From IMG/VR virus record IMGVR_UViG_3300025057_000004, positions 24,920 through 88,919 of that record: a DNA stretch of 64,000 nt; one strand, 5' to 3'. The stretch's first letter is position 1. Every line of letters starts with the position of its first letter. The notes beneath the pieces are model-generated. The model was not told where the DNA came from and searched no databases. It was given only the letters and a program-made list of their open reading frames with translations. Below are positions 23,201 through 35,400 of the stretch, one piece after another. Origin of the DNA: a virus. The position numbers and the translations under genes are program-made.

Positions 23201-26200
23201 CAGATGAAAAAGCATCACGCATATACAATAATCTATTCATTACTTTATCAGCTTCACTTTCAGCATGATTGATAAATTTGATAAGACCTTGTGTTACTCT
23301 TATATCCTGTGTATCAACAGCATATCTATCATTAAATACTTTAGCCCTCTTACCAAGAACAAGAGATTCCCACGCTTTCTTTTCATCAGCAGTAAGTTGT
23401 GTTAACGGTTTTGATACTGCTGTTGAAAGTTTTTGTATTTTAAAGAAAGCTCCTAAAAGAGAAGGTTCTATGTTTTTATATTCAGGCTCTACAGTCATAC
23501 TTTCAACTACATTCTTATCATTGAGCTTTATTTCTGCAGCTTTTTCACCTTTATATATTACATCATATACACCAGGCTCAGATCTTTCTACGGATACTTT
23601 CTTTTCAAATTGCGTAAGCGCATTTAGATCTCTGTTCAAAGCTCTTATTAAAGCTTTTTCTTCTTGTAAAAATTCTGAACTACCTCTTTGTTTGTAAGCA
23701 TTTATACGTGTGCCAAGAACGTCAACTGCTTTTTCAAGTTCTTTCTTCATGCCATCAAGCATTTTAGAGTTCTTGAACATTTTAGGATCTATCTGAAAGA
23801 ATTGTGCATCTTCTTTCATATCTTCCATTGCATCAATTCTATCTTTTACAATAGATGGAGATTCAAGTGTTTCAGCTACCAATGCGTCAAGACCTTCACG
23901 AATACGTCTTTCTTTTGCTCTATTACCTATTCTAAAGAATGACATAAAAGCATTGAATATTCTTGAAAGAAGAGTTTTCCATTTAGGAGTAATGCTTCCA
24001 TCAGCTACTTGATCCAATAAGGAATCATTAAGCATTTTACCAACAATCTCAAGTTTTACTTTCTCAACATCATTGTTATATGCTTCCATATATTGCTCAG
24101 AGTATTGTTCCCAATATTTAGTTGATTCTACACCATTAAGTGCTTCGAGAACTCTCGGATCTTCCTTCATTGCATATACAATAAAGTGAGAAACTTCCTC
24201 GCCTAATGTGTCTTTTCTTCTAGTACCTTCGCGTACAGCAATAGACCTGTTAAGTATATCCGCTACTGCATTTGCAGTAAGAGGTTTGCCGTATCTTTTT
24301 TCATACCATGACTTATATTCATCATAATTAACAAGTGATATACCAAGGTCATTCATTAATGACATCAATCGCTTGTCAAGTTTTTCATCAGGTACCGTTT
24401 CTTCTCTAGACTCTCTTTGAAAAAATGAAGGAGAAGGGTTTATCTTAATAAAGAATATCTCACGACCTCCTCTACCGAATTTACTTGATTTATGTACTGT
24501 TACAGCTTTTGATCCTATCTGTCTGTTTACACGACCTACCTTGTTTACTGCATCTACATAACCGTTCTTAGTTATCATCAAGCCACCTTGATATCTTTTA
24601 ATGCCAGGTGATCTGAGCAGTTCAGTTTCAATTTCAGCTATCGTATTAAGGGAAGGTTCTTGAAAAAATATAGGAGTGTCAAGTTCTTTATTTACATCTA
24701 ATATTATTTCATTCCAAGTGTTACCATATTCATCAGTAATTACTTTTACATCGTATAATTTGTTAAGGATATTGGTTACTCTATTAGTATAGAAAGCTTC
24801 TATAGGCTTAAGTTTTTCTAAACCTTCTGTTTTTGCCCGATCTATTCGTGCTTGTTGTGCTTTTTTTATTTCCTCAAGTTCATTGCGTTTTATGTTATAA
24901 TCTTCTTCTGGGTCATAACGATATCCAGTCTCTTGATCGTATAAAGGAACACTGTTTTTACCGATAGTTAATGTCCATTCACCGTTTATTTTTTTGTATT
25001 TTCGAGAACCATAATTAAAAGATTCTACTGTATCAAAAGGTTTTATAGCTTTAAGTTTTTTATTGACAGAATTAATTGATTCTTGTGCTGATTTGATATC
25101 TTCAGCAATAGTTTGATGTCCTTCTATTTTAGCAGCAGTTTCTCCTGTAGGAAATAATACTTTTTCATAGCCTTTTTTAGCAGAGTCTTTTACAATAGAT
25201 TGTATAAAAAAATTAACCCATTTACCATCTTTGTTTAGAAGTTGTAGGAATTGATTTTCCTTCTCGCCTTTTTTTAAAGTTTGTTCTTTATATTTTTTAA
25301 AACCTCTTTTATTAGCTATTTCTAAAGTAGGGGCTTTTCTACCTGTAGGATTACCATTTTCATCTATTTCTACTAACCAAGCTTTAATATAATTATCTGT
25401 TAAATCCTTTTTATCTCTACCTTTCTGAAATAAATCAGATTGTACTTCAAGAATACGCCTTGTTTTAATGTTTTTAGAAGGCTCCTCTTGAGCCTTTTGT
25501 AAAGCAGTTATAAACTCGTCTTGAGATATAAGTTCTTTGTTTTTCCAAAAATCATTGATTTCATAACCTAGTTCAAAATCTTGTTCAAAAACATGCTCGT
25601 ATACATCTCCATTATATACAAATTTCTTACTATTACCTTTATAGCTATAATCTTCCAGTGGGTTACTACTATATCTTGATAATGAACTTTCAGACAATGT
25701 TGATTTATCATCACTTCTAAACCACCCAATACCTTGATCTGTAGCAAACTGAGCATGTCCTTTAATGTTAGGAGTAATAGCAGGTGTAGCTATTTCATTT
25801 TCTGTATAATTGGTACCTCCTGGAACTGTTAGGTTAGAGTAATACTGAGAAGGCTTCATAACAGATTCATCATAAGCACTTCTAAATTCTTTATATGATA
25901 TTTCTATCCCATTCTTAAAATATTTATTACCTTTTCCAAGACTATATGATGAAGAATAAGAATCTTCATTTAATAAAAATCCTTCTCCAGTATTGGGAGT
26001 TACTTGTGTTCCAGTTGGGCGACCTTTAGCAATATTAATCTCAACAGTAAAACTATTATCGGCTAATAATACAGCTATCATATCCTCAACAGGCATTTCT
26101 TTAATGTTGTTAGTCTTCATATAATCAAATACTATATCTATTTGATTATTACTAACTCCTTTATTTTGAAGCCGTTTTCTTAAATTGCTTTCTAAGTTAG

Positions 26201-26492
26201 GACGTTCTTTAGTATTGAGTCTTAATGTCAGTCTTTCAGGACCTGAAGTTTCTCCATATTTTCTTGTCCTTTTTGTATCTTCAGGTTTTATAAACTCACG
26301 TAAAGCTTTTGTAACATTCATAAGATACTTTACTTCTTGATCTCTATACTCAAGACTATCTGCAGTAGGAAACTCATCAGAATTATTTTCTTGTTGCCAC
26401 TCCATTATAGACATTTCAAGATCAAAAGATCTCATTCCTGTCTCAACAAGAAGATCTTTAAATTCGGTACTTGATGTATTTATACAACTCAT
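20259..26492 (-). CDS. giant polyvalent-type virion protein
   Basis: A 2,077-residue protein starting at ATG 26492, directly after the stop of the polymerase gene; an upstream in-frame start at 26540 would overlap that gene and is less likely. Residues about 345-600 resemble large polyvalent-protein domains: ILEVQSDLFQKGRDK, GYEKVLFPTGETAAKIEG and AFYTNRVTNILNKLYDVKV, in that order. Near 767 is GEEVSHFIVYAM, a zincin-like helix in which the first His is missing. The remainder is a long helical body; a hydrophobic stretch near residue 1950 (VGYFLTAVIAGGFLAALAG) could insert in a membrane. It probably enters the host with the DNA. No catalytic activity can be assigned with confidence. Confidence 0.7.
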   Translation of the reverse strand: MSCINTSSTEFKDLLVETGMRSFDLEMSIMEWQQENNSDEFPTADSLEYRDQEVKYLMNVTKALREFIKPEDTKRTRKYGETSGPERLTLRLNTKERPNLESNLRKRLQNKGVSNNQIDIVFDYMKTNNIKEMPVEDMIAVLLADNSFTVEINIAKGRPTGTQVTPNTGEGFLLNEDSYSSSYSLGKGNKYFKNGIEISYKEFRSAYDESVMKPSQYYSNLTVPGGTNYTENEIATPAITPNIKGHAQFATDQGIGWFRSDDKSTLSESSLSRYSSNPLEDYSYKGNSKKFVYNGDVYEHVFEQDFELGYEINDFWKNKELISQDEFITALQKAQEEPSKNIKTRRILEVQSDLFQKGRDKKDLTDNYIKAWLVEIDENGNPTGRKAPTLEIANKRGFKKYKEQTLKKGEKENQFLQLLNKDGKWVNFFIQSIVKDSAKKGYEKVLFPTGETAAKIEGHQTIAEDIKSAQESINSVNKKLKAIKPFDTVESFNYGSRKYKKINGEWTLTIGKNSVPLYDQETGYRYDPEEDYNIKRNELEEIKKAQQARIDRAKTEGLEKLKPIEAFYTNRVTNILNKLYDVKVITDEYGNTWNEIILDVNKELDTPIFFQEPSLNTIAEIETELLRSPGIKRYQGGLMITKNGYVDAVNKVGRVNRQIGSKAVTVHKSSKFGRGGREIFFIKINPSPSFFQRESREETVPDEKLDKRLMSLMNDLGISLVNYDEYKSWYEKRYGKPLTANAVADILNRSIAVREGTRRKDTLGEEVSHFIVYAMKEDPRVLEALNGVESTKYWEQYSEQYMEAYNNDVEKVKLEIVGKMLNDSLLDQVADGSITPKWKTLLSRIFNAFMSFFRIGNRAKERRIREGLDALVAETLESPSIVKDRIDAMEDMKEDAQFFQIDPKMFKNSKMLDGMKKELEKAVDVLGTRINAYKQRGSSEFLQEEKALIRALNRDLNALTQFEKKVSVERSEPGVYDVIYKGEKAAEIKLNDKNVVESMTVEPEYKNIEPSLLGAFFKIQKLSTAVSKPLTQLTADEKKAWESLVLGKRAKVFNDRYAVDTQDIRVTQGLIKFINHAESEADKVMNRLLYMRDAFSSGMYNDELAEFSTIVNDMSKFITIYKPIVTSVLQETRFDKRKLVNAGVSGDTLDRHNALIEALENISTGIEQMENDYKFYARNIFVHTMRPFLETYHKDKGLSKDELSNQVNLELEELLRMTEEVTPDIIHWNRLISSMAENPDELLRLTDRLVKDRILNAQTSTIRDMRDLFDMDAKLKAAGVPNTEFIYERDVDGNLTGNLVSEYNQGEYEKAKEKFYKELHERLNLPHEDSLERFKIRSNNPNLDQDYIEAENRWYEENSQLNPEYKKALQQKRKEFIENTLKFKKDIDLYYEIKNKYPEDFLDKLKKENKVVYNNTVRALKNYNRWKNERIWKDIDGNIRYRKEFAQPANKYKNRQYAEIMSSAPKKEYYEKYMNMRTSLMSHMNDRYRNKMLAPQIRKDILERLKSDPKNTAQETLNDILRIQQDDTAFGMLDEMGRPIKQVPIYYSSPLKNMNDLSTDATASMVLFANMANRHRELNSIVGVIEIGADVMRERKVVDESLLAKAKKLGGINVESTEGGNVYDRYKSYIDMIFYGELKDNKNLILPDSVSEAKIIDGLIKYTSVNNLALNVFSGMSNVILGNALIREEAFAKQFVTQEDLSKARKAYWTDTNDGLAGLMGDTGKTRSDNKLRLFLEDFDVLQDFENRVSEANTDRNRFGRQMTESAFFLLNHMGEHQMQSRMALGMAFNKKVLLDGKKVDFYDVLEVENNRLKVRDGVKNLDGSDFTDADKNQFILKMQSVNQRLHGIYNINDRNAIQKSALGRAGMLFRKWMPTGIHRRFERKYRNYMIGDEIEGMYRTSGRFMLQLVKEIKEGQFTFASAGDAFDKLSPMEKANIKRSMVEVGYFLTAVIAGGFLAALAGDDDDNWALNMLAYQVNRFSTELGIFIPVWNIKEATKILKSPSAAVDQFENLLDITRTINPWWFYNDDPFFSEYKAGRNKGDLKLGVWAKRQIPMVDTIEDVFYPEERLRFFTNM

Positions 26493-26493
26493 T

Positions 26494-29400
26494 TTATCCG
26501 TAACATTTTTTAAGGTATTGATCAAGAAGATTAAGACCACTCTTACCTTCTGAATCCCATTTATTAACCCATTCTTTTAAAACATCAGCAGTAGTATCTG
26601 GATGTTTTGCGTTTATTTGATCTTGATACTTTTCAAATAACTTTTCAATAGCTTCGTTTTGCACAGTACCAACCTCTGTAAAATTATTGAGTATTGCTTC
26701 AAGTATCATATAACCAGTTCGAGATGTTGATCCTACAAGATTTTTTAATTGTACTTTTTTATCATTAGGTAAAGCTTCTATCTTTTGAATAAAAGGATGT
26801 GTCTTTACCTCTTTTACATTCTCTACAGGTCTTATCTCATTAATGTTAAAATCAGGAATGATATTCATCATTTCAATCATTGTTTGAGCAATACCTACAT
26901 CTGATATATTAAGATCTTTAGCCTCTGTTTCTTCTTTTGTGGGAATATATTCAAGAGATGCCATTTGAGATACTAAAGGTTTATTTAATACTGCAGAATC
27001 ATAGTCAAACTCCATCATTTCATTATGCAGACCTAATGGTTGAACTTGCTCATATATTATATAATCTCCTTCAGATTCAATCGCTTTCATTAATGCTGAC
27101 CGCATTCCTTGCTTGTCATTTATGACAGTCTTTATGTATTGAAGTTGAAATGTTTCACCTTTTTCTTTTTTTGTAACATCTTCATACCATACTTTTTGTC
27201 TGTAAGTACCGTTTACTTTATACGGCTTTACTTCATCAGGATTAATATATTTTACAAAACTAAAGCTTCTATACATATTTCTTAATATCTGATCTATCAT
27301 TTGCAAAACTACAGGTCCAGAATTTTCATAATCAAACATATCTTTAGAATATATGTCTTCAATAGATTCCACAAATCTTTTCTTTCCTGGCTCTCTTAAA
27401 TCTGAAGTGTACATAACAGGAATCATATCAGTAAACTTAAATGGAGTTACTACATATCCTGAAGTCGCAAAAGCATATTTAACAAGGTCATTTGCAATTT
27501 TTGAAACATTAGGATCAGAATCATTAATCATACTATACCAATCATTCTTAATATCGGTCTGTTGTATCTTGTCAACTCCATTTCTTGTAAACTTCATTAT
27601 AGCAAGTGCTTTCTGTTGTTTTGAAGGTATTGCCATGAAATGTCTAAGAAAAGGTACATACGGACTATCCTCATTTGCAGATATAAAATTACTTATCTCA
27701 GAAGGAAGATTTTCTATTACACGTTTTAGTTCAACAGGTTTGAATGTTTCATAAGATGTAGCTATCAGCGTTTCAATAGCACGATAAATCTTATTTGTAT
27801 CATCTGGATTTATAGATCTACCTTCAGGTGCAATATATTGTTTTATTGTCTTTTCTGTAAAATTGAAAATGTTAAATTCATCTGTACTAGCATACGGAAT
27901 ATTTGTAACTTCCCCTATAATTTTAACAGCTTCTTTTAAACCATATTCTCTAAAGGCTGCAACATATCGTTCTGGGTTTGATTCAATATCTGATATAAGT
28001 TGTCTAAAACCTGCAATACCTTTTACTTCTAAAGCACTGTCGTATCGATCAAGTTTATTTTTTGTATGAGCTACAGTAGGTCCTGCTGCATTTTTACTTG
28101 AATCATATCTCATTGCAGACATTACAGTTTTAAGATCTGATGCTTGATTGTTCATTAGGTTTCTGAATGAACTGATAACGTTAAGTCTAAGCTTTATCTC
28201 ATTAAGATCTTTCTCTTTAATAAGATCTTCAGTACTCATATTTGATTTTTTAATTGAATCAAGAAGATTACCTTTTTTAGTTTTTCTGTCGTAAGTAAGA
28301 TATAAAGAGCTTAATCCTTTATCTAAAATCTTATCTGCTTGGGTACTTCCTGCAACTTTTCTAAGAGCGACCTTAAGCTCTGATTCAATTTCATTGATTG
28401 TATCATTTATTGTGCTGCTATATGTATTACCTGCTTTAGACAATCTATTTGTAAAGTCTTTAAGCGTAGGATTTGCGGTAAACATCATTACTGATTCAAT
28501 AGGATGTCCCACACGAACCATTGAGGCAACAAGGTCTGCTGTAATAGTTGTTACATTTAAGAATGAAGCAACAGGGTCTTTACCGTTATCAACAGCAGCA
28601 GCAAGGAACTCTTTAAGGTCTGCAATGTTAACATCACCTACCATCATTTGACTAAGACCTGCAAGTTCTTTACCATTGAACTTTATTGGTTTTGTAAATG
28701 CTACATTACCAAGAGTCATAAGAGAATGATTGACCGTATGGTTTGCAAAGATTCCGATAAGATCAAGACCTGTCATCATACGATTATGAATCTCTCTAAC
28801 AGTAGAATTAAGCATTGGGTTGATCTGACCTTTATCTGCACCTTGTGCTTTAAGAATCATATCTACAAGGTCTTTTAATGTTTCAAATCCACCAGGAGTT
28901 GTCTGCTCAACGGCAGTTCTTTTATTTGAAAGTATAGAAAATGCAATATCAAGTTTTAAATTATCTCTGCCTTTTTTAGTGTCCATACTGGATTCTACCT
29001 TTCGCAAAGACTTTTTAGTAAATACATTTTCATCGGCATTCCATCTCAGACCTTCTTTAGCTGCAAATTCTCTACGTGCTCTTGCGTCATCAAAATTTGG
29101 AATATTCTTTCTTATGATGTTTCTTCCTAATTTCTTAGAAAAATTAGATGAGTTTATATAATTCTGATATGCAATTTCTTTTTCAGGAAGAGGTTGACCA
29201 TATACTTCTATATTGTACAATAGACCGTACAATTTATCAATATCGAAGTCAAGACCTGCAAGAGTAGTAGCTTCATCAGGTAGAATAATTTGCCCTGCAA
29301 CACCTTGAGGTAGGAATCCTATGACCTTAATATGGAACATAGAATACTTATGCTCTGTAGGAATACGATAAAATACACCTTTAAGTAGATCAGGTTCTAT

Positions 29401-32400
29401 TTCTTCGATCTTTTTGATATCAATGAATCCATTTTCGTCAGCATAATCTAACAATGCTTCAGACGTAACAGGCATGATAGCTTCCATATATTCGATACCT
29501 CCATCTTCACTCCATTTGATCTTAGGTTTTCTAAGCCCTTTAGGATTCTCATTTTCAAACCCCCAAGAAGAAGCATTGTACAACGAAGCACCTGCAGACT
29601 TATCAGTTCTTTGTTTTGTTACTCTATTCTTAAAGAAAGAGTTCATCATACTTTCAACCTGATACACAATATCAGGATGCCATAATGGAAGAACAGTTAC
29701 TTGAGATGCTTTTTTTAGATTACCGTTTTCATCAACAGTATATCCTTCATTATTTTCAAGAAAATCAAGAGCTGTAAGAAAATCATCTGGAAGTTCCTGT
29801 TCAATAGCTTGTTCTCTAAGTGCTGTAAGAATTTTGTTATTATCAGGAAGACCTGTTTCTTCATCGTAGAATAACTTCTTAAGTTCTTCATACGATTCCT
29901 TTACATTCAGGTATACAGCTTCGTTGAAATCTTTTACAAGTTTATCACCTTTTACTTTAGTACCATCAGGTAAAGTATATTCAGCATTAGGGTCTACATT
30001 CTCAATAATAAGCTTTCTGTATTGAGTACCCTCCATAATATCTGTATCAATATGATGCTCTGGTGTTTCCATCTGAATACGATAATTCGCATTTTTAAAT
30101 GTATGAGCATCTGTTTCTACAGCATCTTCAATATTATCAATCGTACCTTTTTCTCCAACCTTAACTGCTGTTGTATACATAACAGCATCGGTAATACGCT
30201 TAGATGAATCGTATGTCCAAGAACCGTCTTTTTTAAATACATACCCAAACTTTTCCATCATTTTTTCAAGCTTTGGATTACCTACAGCCATAGATGGTGT
30301 GATTAAAAATTCAGCATTCTTGTGTTGTACTGGATTGAATCGTGTAGTATTATTCGTATCAGTACTTTTTTCAAACATGAATTGGAAAGGTTTGTAAACG
30401 ATCGATGTAGCTTCTTCTCCTATATGTCTGATAGTTTTTCCTGTCATCAAAGAATCATACATTTCATATAAAGAGGCATTGAGACCTTTAGAACCCAAAT
30501 GTATCTCTCTTGCTCTTATGGGGTCTATGATCGTAGCAGCATCTGTATTGTTCAGTTTTGAAAAAGCATCGATTATCTGATCTTTTTTAGGATTGTTCTT
30601 ATGAACACGTTCAAGTTCTTTTATGCTTTCAGATACAATGTTTTCTACTTCACCTGGATCTTTTACATATATTACTTTATAATCATTTCTTACTTTTACT
30701 TTTTCTGAGGTCTCTCCTTCTTTAACATGTGTATATACAGCATCTGTATTGATATAGTCACCTGGTGACCATATCTCTTTAATACGTTTATATACATCTG
30801 TAAAATCAGTCAGACCGTCTTTTCCAGCTTTATAAAAAGCAGTGTCACCACCGAAAGTAACAAGGGTCTGAATGTTCATAACCATCGTATTATAAACGTA
30901 TTGAGTAAGATTATCTCTTCTTACTTTTTCGTCAAGAATACGCTCATCTAGCATATCTGTAGCATCATTACCGTCTTTATCAAATATGCCTTCTTCTATT
31001 AAAGATCTCAGTTCACTGTTCAAATTTTCTTGAATCATATTCATTACAGCATCTTCAAACTGACTTTCTGTAGAAAGATCCATATCATTGAGTCCTCTGA
31101 ATATCTGATACTTAAGACCATTCTTAAGCATGTTGTATTCAATATCTTTTAGTTGTTCAGGTAATTTTGCTTTTTCTTTATAAGGCTTGTTGCGATCATT
31201 TTGATCTGCTAACCACTTGTTGTACTCTTTTTGTACAGGTTTTATTCTACCTTCTAACCATTCAATACGTTCTCGTTCCTGTCTTGCAGAATCTACTAGT
31301 GCAGCTTTTGCCTCTTCAGTAGTATACTTCTTAAATCTTAGGAACGCAGACGATGTAGAATCTGAGAATATAGGCATCATAAAATACCCATATGCAGTAT
31401 CTGTTTTACCTCCAAATTGAAGATTGAAGAAAGCATTTATTTTCAATGCCTCAAGCTGTTGTCTTGTAAGTTTAGTATAAGGGATAGCACTTCCGTCATT
31501 TGTTCTTAATGTATCAAATACAGCCATTCGCATATTTCCTGCAAGATCTGGTATTTCAAGTATCTTACTTAAGAAAGGAGAATTTTTGTAAAAAGGATCC
31601 TGCATCCTTTCTTCAATGTAAGCATCTCTTTCTTTTTTGTTTGGATTTTGCAGTTCACGCATAAAGTTCTGCATAAATCGTGATTGTAGAAATGAATAAG
31701 CAAGTTCTCCTTCTCCAGTTCTGAATGATGATTGATATGTTTCAGGATACGCTATCATATAGACTTCCATCATATCATTAAAGTTATCACTAGCTTCCTT
31801 ATTACCGTCATAAGGATTTTCTCCTTTTTTGATCCTGTTCATATAATATGTAAGACCAGAAGCAAACTGCAGGAATCTCTCTTTACCACCTTTTACATTT
31901 TCTCCATTATCAGGAGTAGAGAACATATCGATTACTTCATTTCTTGTAACAGGTATGTTCAAAAACTTTAAAACGTTATATATTTCACCTGCTTGAGATC
32001 TTGATATGTTACCTTCTTTATCAAGCCTTTCTGTTTTCTTCTTTTTTTCTATATCATCAACAATACGTGATAATACTTCGTACTTTTCATCAAACCTAGC
32101 AGTAGGTGCAATAATATTATTTGATACATCATAGAACGGAGAATCGAAGAAGTTCTGTTGCCAAGTAGCTTTTAAATCTTTTCTTGCATCCTTCTCATTA
32201 CCTATAAATGTACGGGTTCGTTTACCATCATTTTGCAATACAAGGAATGGTGTAAATTTTCGCTGCCCAATGTTTTTCCAAAACTCTGTTGCTATTGTAG
32301 AATCTTCACTGGTCAATGCATTTTTAATAACCTTATATCCTGGATTATAATTGATAAGATCATCTAACTTTCTTTTCATATCCTCAAGATTCTTTGAGTC

Positions 32401-35400
32401 TGAAAGTCTTGAACTTAACTTATTGAATACATGTGCAGGAGTTTCAAATACAGGAAACCCTCCGAACTTAGCATTCTTTACAGGAACCATTGAAAAAAGA
32501 GCTTTTGATTTTTGAGAAAACTTTTCTTTTGCAGAAATGAATTTCTCTTTTACCATCCAGTTTTCAATTACATCTTCTGTTTCTTCTAAAAGGTCTGATT
32601 CCTCAATATTATCATTTGTTGTGTCTACACTACCTGTATCATAAGCCATTCTGATACCGTAGTATTGTAATGAACGTGCTGCTTTAATATACAGACGTTT
32701 CATTTTAAGAGTATTACCTTCTTCTGTAGCAAAACTATTAAGCAACCTACCAAGAGTTTTCCTATCATTTTCACTACGTCTTTTATCCTCAGATGCAGTT
32801 TTAAGGAACTGATACACATTAGTATATAAAGCCTGTACTGAATATCTTGGATCATTATCACGAATACCTTTTTTAATGATTGCTTTTATTATTTCAGTAT
32901 CATCTGCATGAGGCATATTAAGCAGGGTTTTATATCTTGGTAATACATCACTTATAAGTATACCATTCATTAAACGTTTTGCTACATCTGCTTCACGTGC
33001 ATTTAACAACCCATTATTTTCTATTTCCTTTGGTCTAAAACGAGTGACGCTGTTTCTGAATTTTACATTACCTATTTTACGGATAAGACCTTTGTTGTAA
33101 AGACCCCTACTTACACGATACATATAATCATTCATAGAAGCAGGACTTGCAAAACCTACACGTTCTGCAGCAATACGTATCATATGCCATAGGCGTTTAA
33201 AGAAATCAGCAACTTTTGCAGGAAGCGTGTGTGCGCTTGCACCTTCTGACAACTGATATTCCATATATTCATCTGCCCAATACTCTTCAATAGCAACAGC
33301 TCCTTTTGCTTTTGTAGCACCTTCTTCAAGAATTTGTTTACGTTCAGCATCAGTAAGCATAAGGTTGAATACAACGTGAAAAGCTTCGTGATATAATGTT
33401 CCTGTTTTAGCATTTGTTGCTATGAATACAGAAGCATTACGGAACATTCCCCACAACTCAGGACCTCCTTTACCTACAACTTCACGAAGGTCATCAAGGA
33501 CTTCCAACGGTACATTCGGATAGTTTTTTTTGAACCATGCTACTTCTTTTTCTTGATCCCATAATTCATATGAACCATCAGGGTCAGTAATTTCTCTAAG
33601 TCTTTTAACAACATCAGACTCTGAAAATGGCTCGTTATCATCATCATCTTTCTTTTTATCTTCCTCCTCTGTAGGTTCTTGACCTAAAGTATCAAGTGAT
33701 GATGTTTGACCTGTAAAATCAATAGCAGTATTCATAGACACATTTACAGTAGGTTCTTCTGCAGATACATCATTCTGTTCTGTCTGCTTTGCAACTTCCT
33801 GTATACGCTCTTCTACTTCTTTTGCACGACCTTCAAGAATTTTTTGTTCACGGATTGATAACCCTTCGCCTTTAATAATCTTATCAGCAATAGTATTTAT
33901 ACGAGCTTGATCTACTGTACCATCATTTACAAAAGCATCGTATTCTTTTTTAGAAATAACTTCCCCTTCTTCTGCTGCTTTCTGTTGCGCATCAAATTCC
34001 TGTGCTCTTTTAACAGCAGCTTCATAAGTAGGTAAGTAGTCTCCAATAATACCTTCACCTTCATATTCTACATCAAATAAACCATCAGTTTCATATATAG
34101 ATGCCTTCTCTGGCACTTGAAGTTCTGTTGTAGTTGTTTTAGTAAGTAGTCTTTCTAAATCTTTATATTCTTTACTTGCTTTTACTTCCGCTTCTGCTTG
34201 GTCATATTCTTCTCTACTTTCAAAAGCATCTGGAGGAGGGAGCATTGCATCCATTGCGGCTTTAATTGTAGCTCGTTCTGCTTCTGCTATTCCTTGTTCT
34301 CCAGATTCTGCTTCTCTAAGTTGTTGTGTTGCTGTAGATCGAGCAGAAGTTTGTTGTGTTGGCTGTACAGGTGCAGGTACTTCTCCTGCTTGTTCAAGTA
34401 TACTTGTTCTTTGCTTTGAATCTTTTATCCATTTTTCTTTGCCAGTATTTGATTTTGACATCGAAATAATACGATTATCAGAAAGAATCTTATATTCTGT
34501 ATTATTGTATGTAGCTGTTCTTATAGTACCCTGTTGTGTTTCATATCTTACAAGTGCTTTATTTACCACTGTTTCTTCAGTAACAGGATTACCAGAAGTC
34601 TTAAATGTCATCTCACCCGTCTGAGGGTTGTAGACAATAGTCATATTATTTACAGGTATATCTACAGTTCCTTCAGTAGTAGATTGAGATTTTAAAGCTG
34701 CTAGTTCTGCATCGTATTGTTTTATTAATCTATCTGCTATTTTTTGTCTTAAATTAAATATAATACTATTACCCTCTTTGCTATTTTTATTTCGTCTACT
34801 GAGTCCTCTAGAAAATTCTCTCCATTCATCTATAGAGATTTCTATAGAATCTGTTAATTTTTTACCTGTAATATCTATATAATAAGCTATAGTTTTATTA
34901 GAATCATGCCTAGAAGGAAAACTTAATTTATATTCATTATCTTTAAGTAATTCTGCTAATACTTTTCTTCTTTCTATATCAGCTTTCTTAGCATCAATAT
35001 CAGTAGTTGGTGCTGTTGTAGTATCAAACTCACCTCTTCTCCATGCAGCAAATGATTGTTTGTTATTACCGATTTCAGGAGCATCTGAAGTTCTATCATT
35101 AATATACGCAGCTATTGAATCCATCTCATTAACGAGAAATGCATATTCTCTAGAAATCTGCTCTATTGCTTGCTGCGCTGTTATCTTGCCACTTAAAACA
35201 TTTTGGATTTTGTTTTCAATACGTATTTCATGTCTTTTTGCATCTAGTCCTGTTGCAATCTCGTCACCCCACGATTGCCCTTCTTTTATTCTCGTTCTAA
35301 TAGAAATACCGTATCCTTTAGGTAAGTTACCCCTTTTAGCATTCTTTTTAGCAACATCTAAATCTTTACCAAGCTGTTTAAACTCAGCCACATTTTCTTT

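Noticed and set aside
26493-26540. Longer N-terminus for the 2,077-residue gene
   Set aside because: It overlaps the polymerase gene end and lacks a better start; ATG 26492 follows the stop directly.
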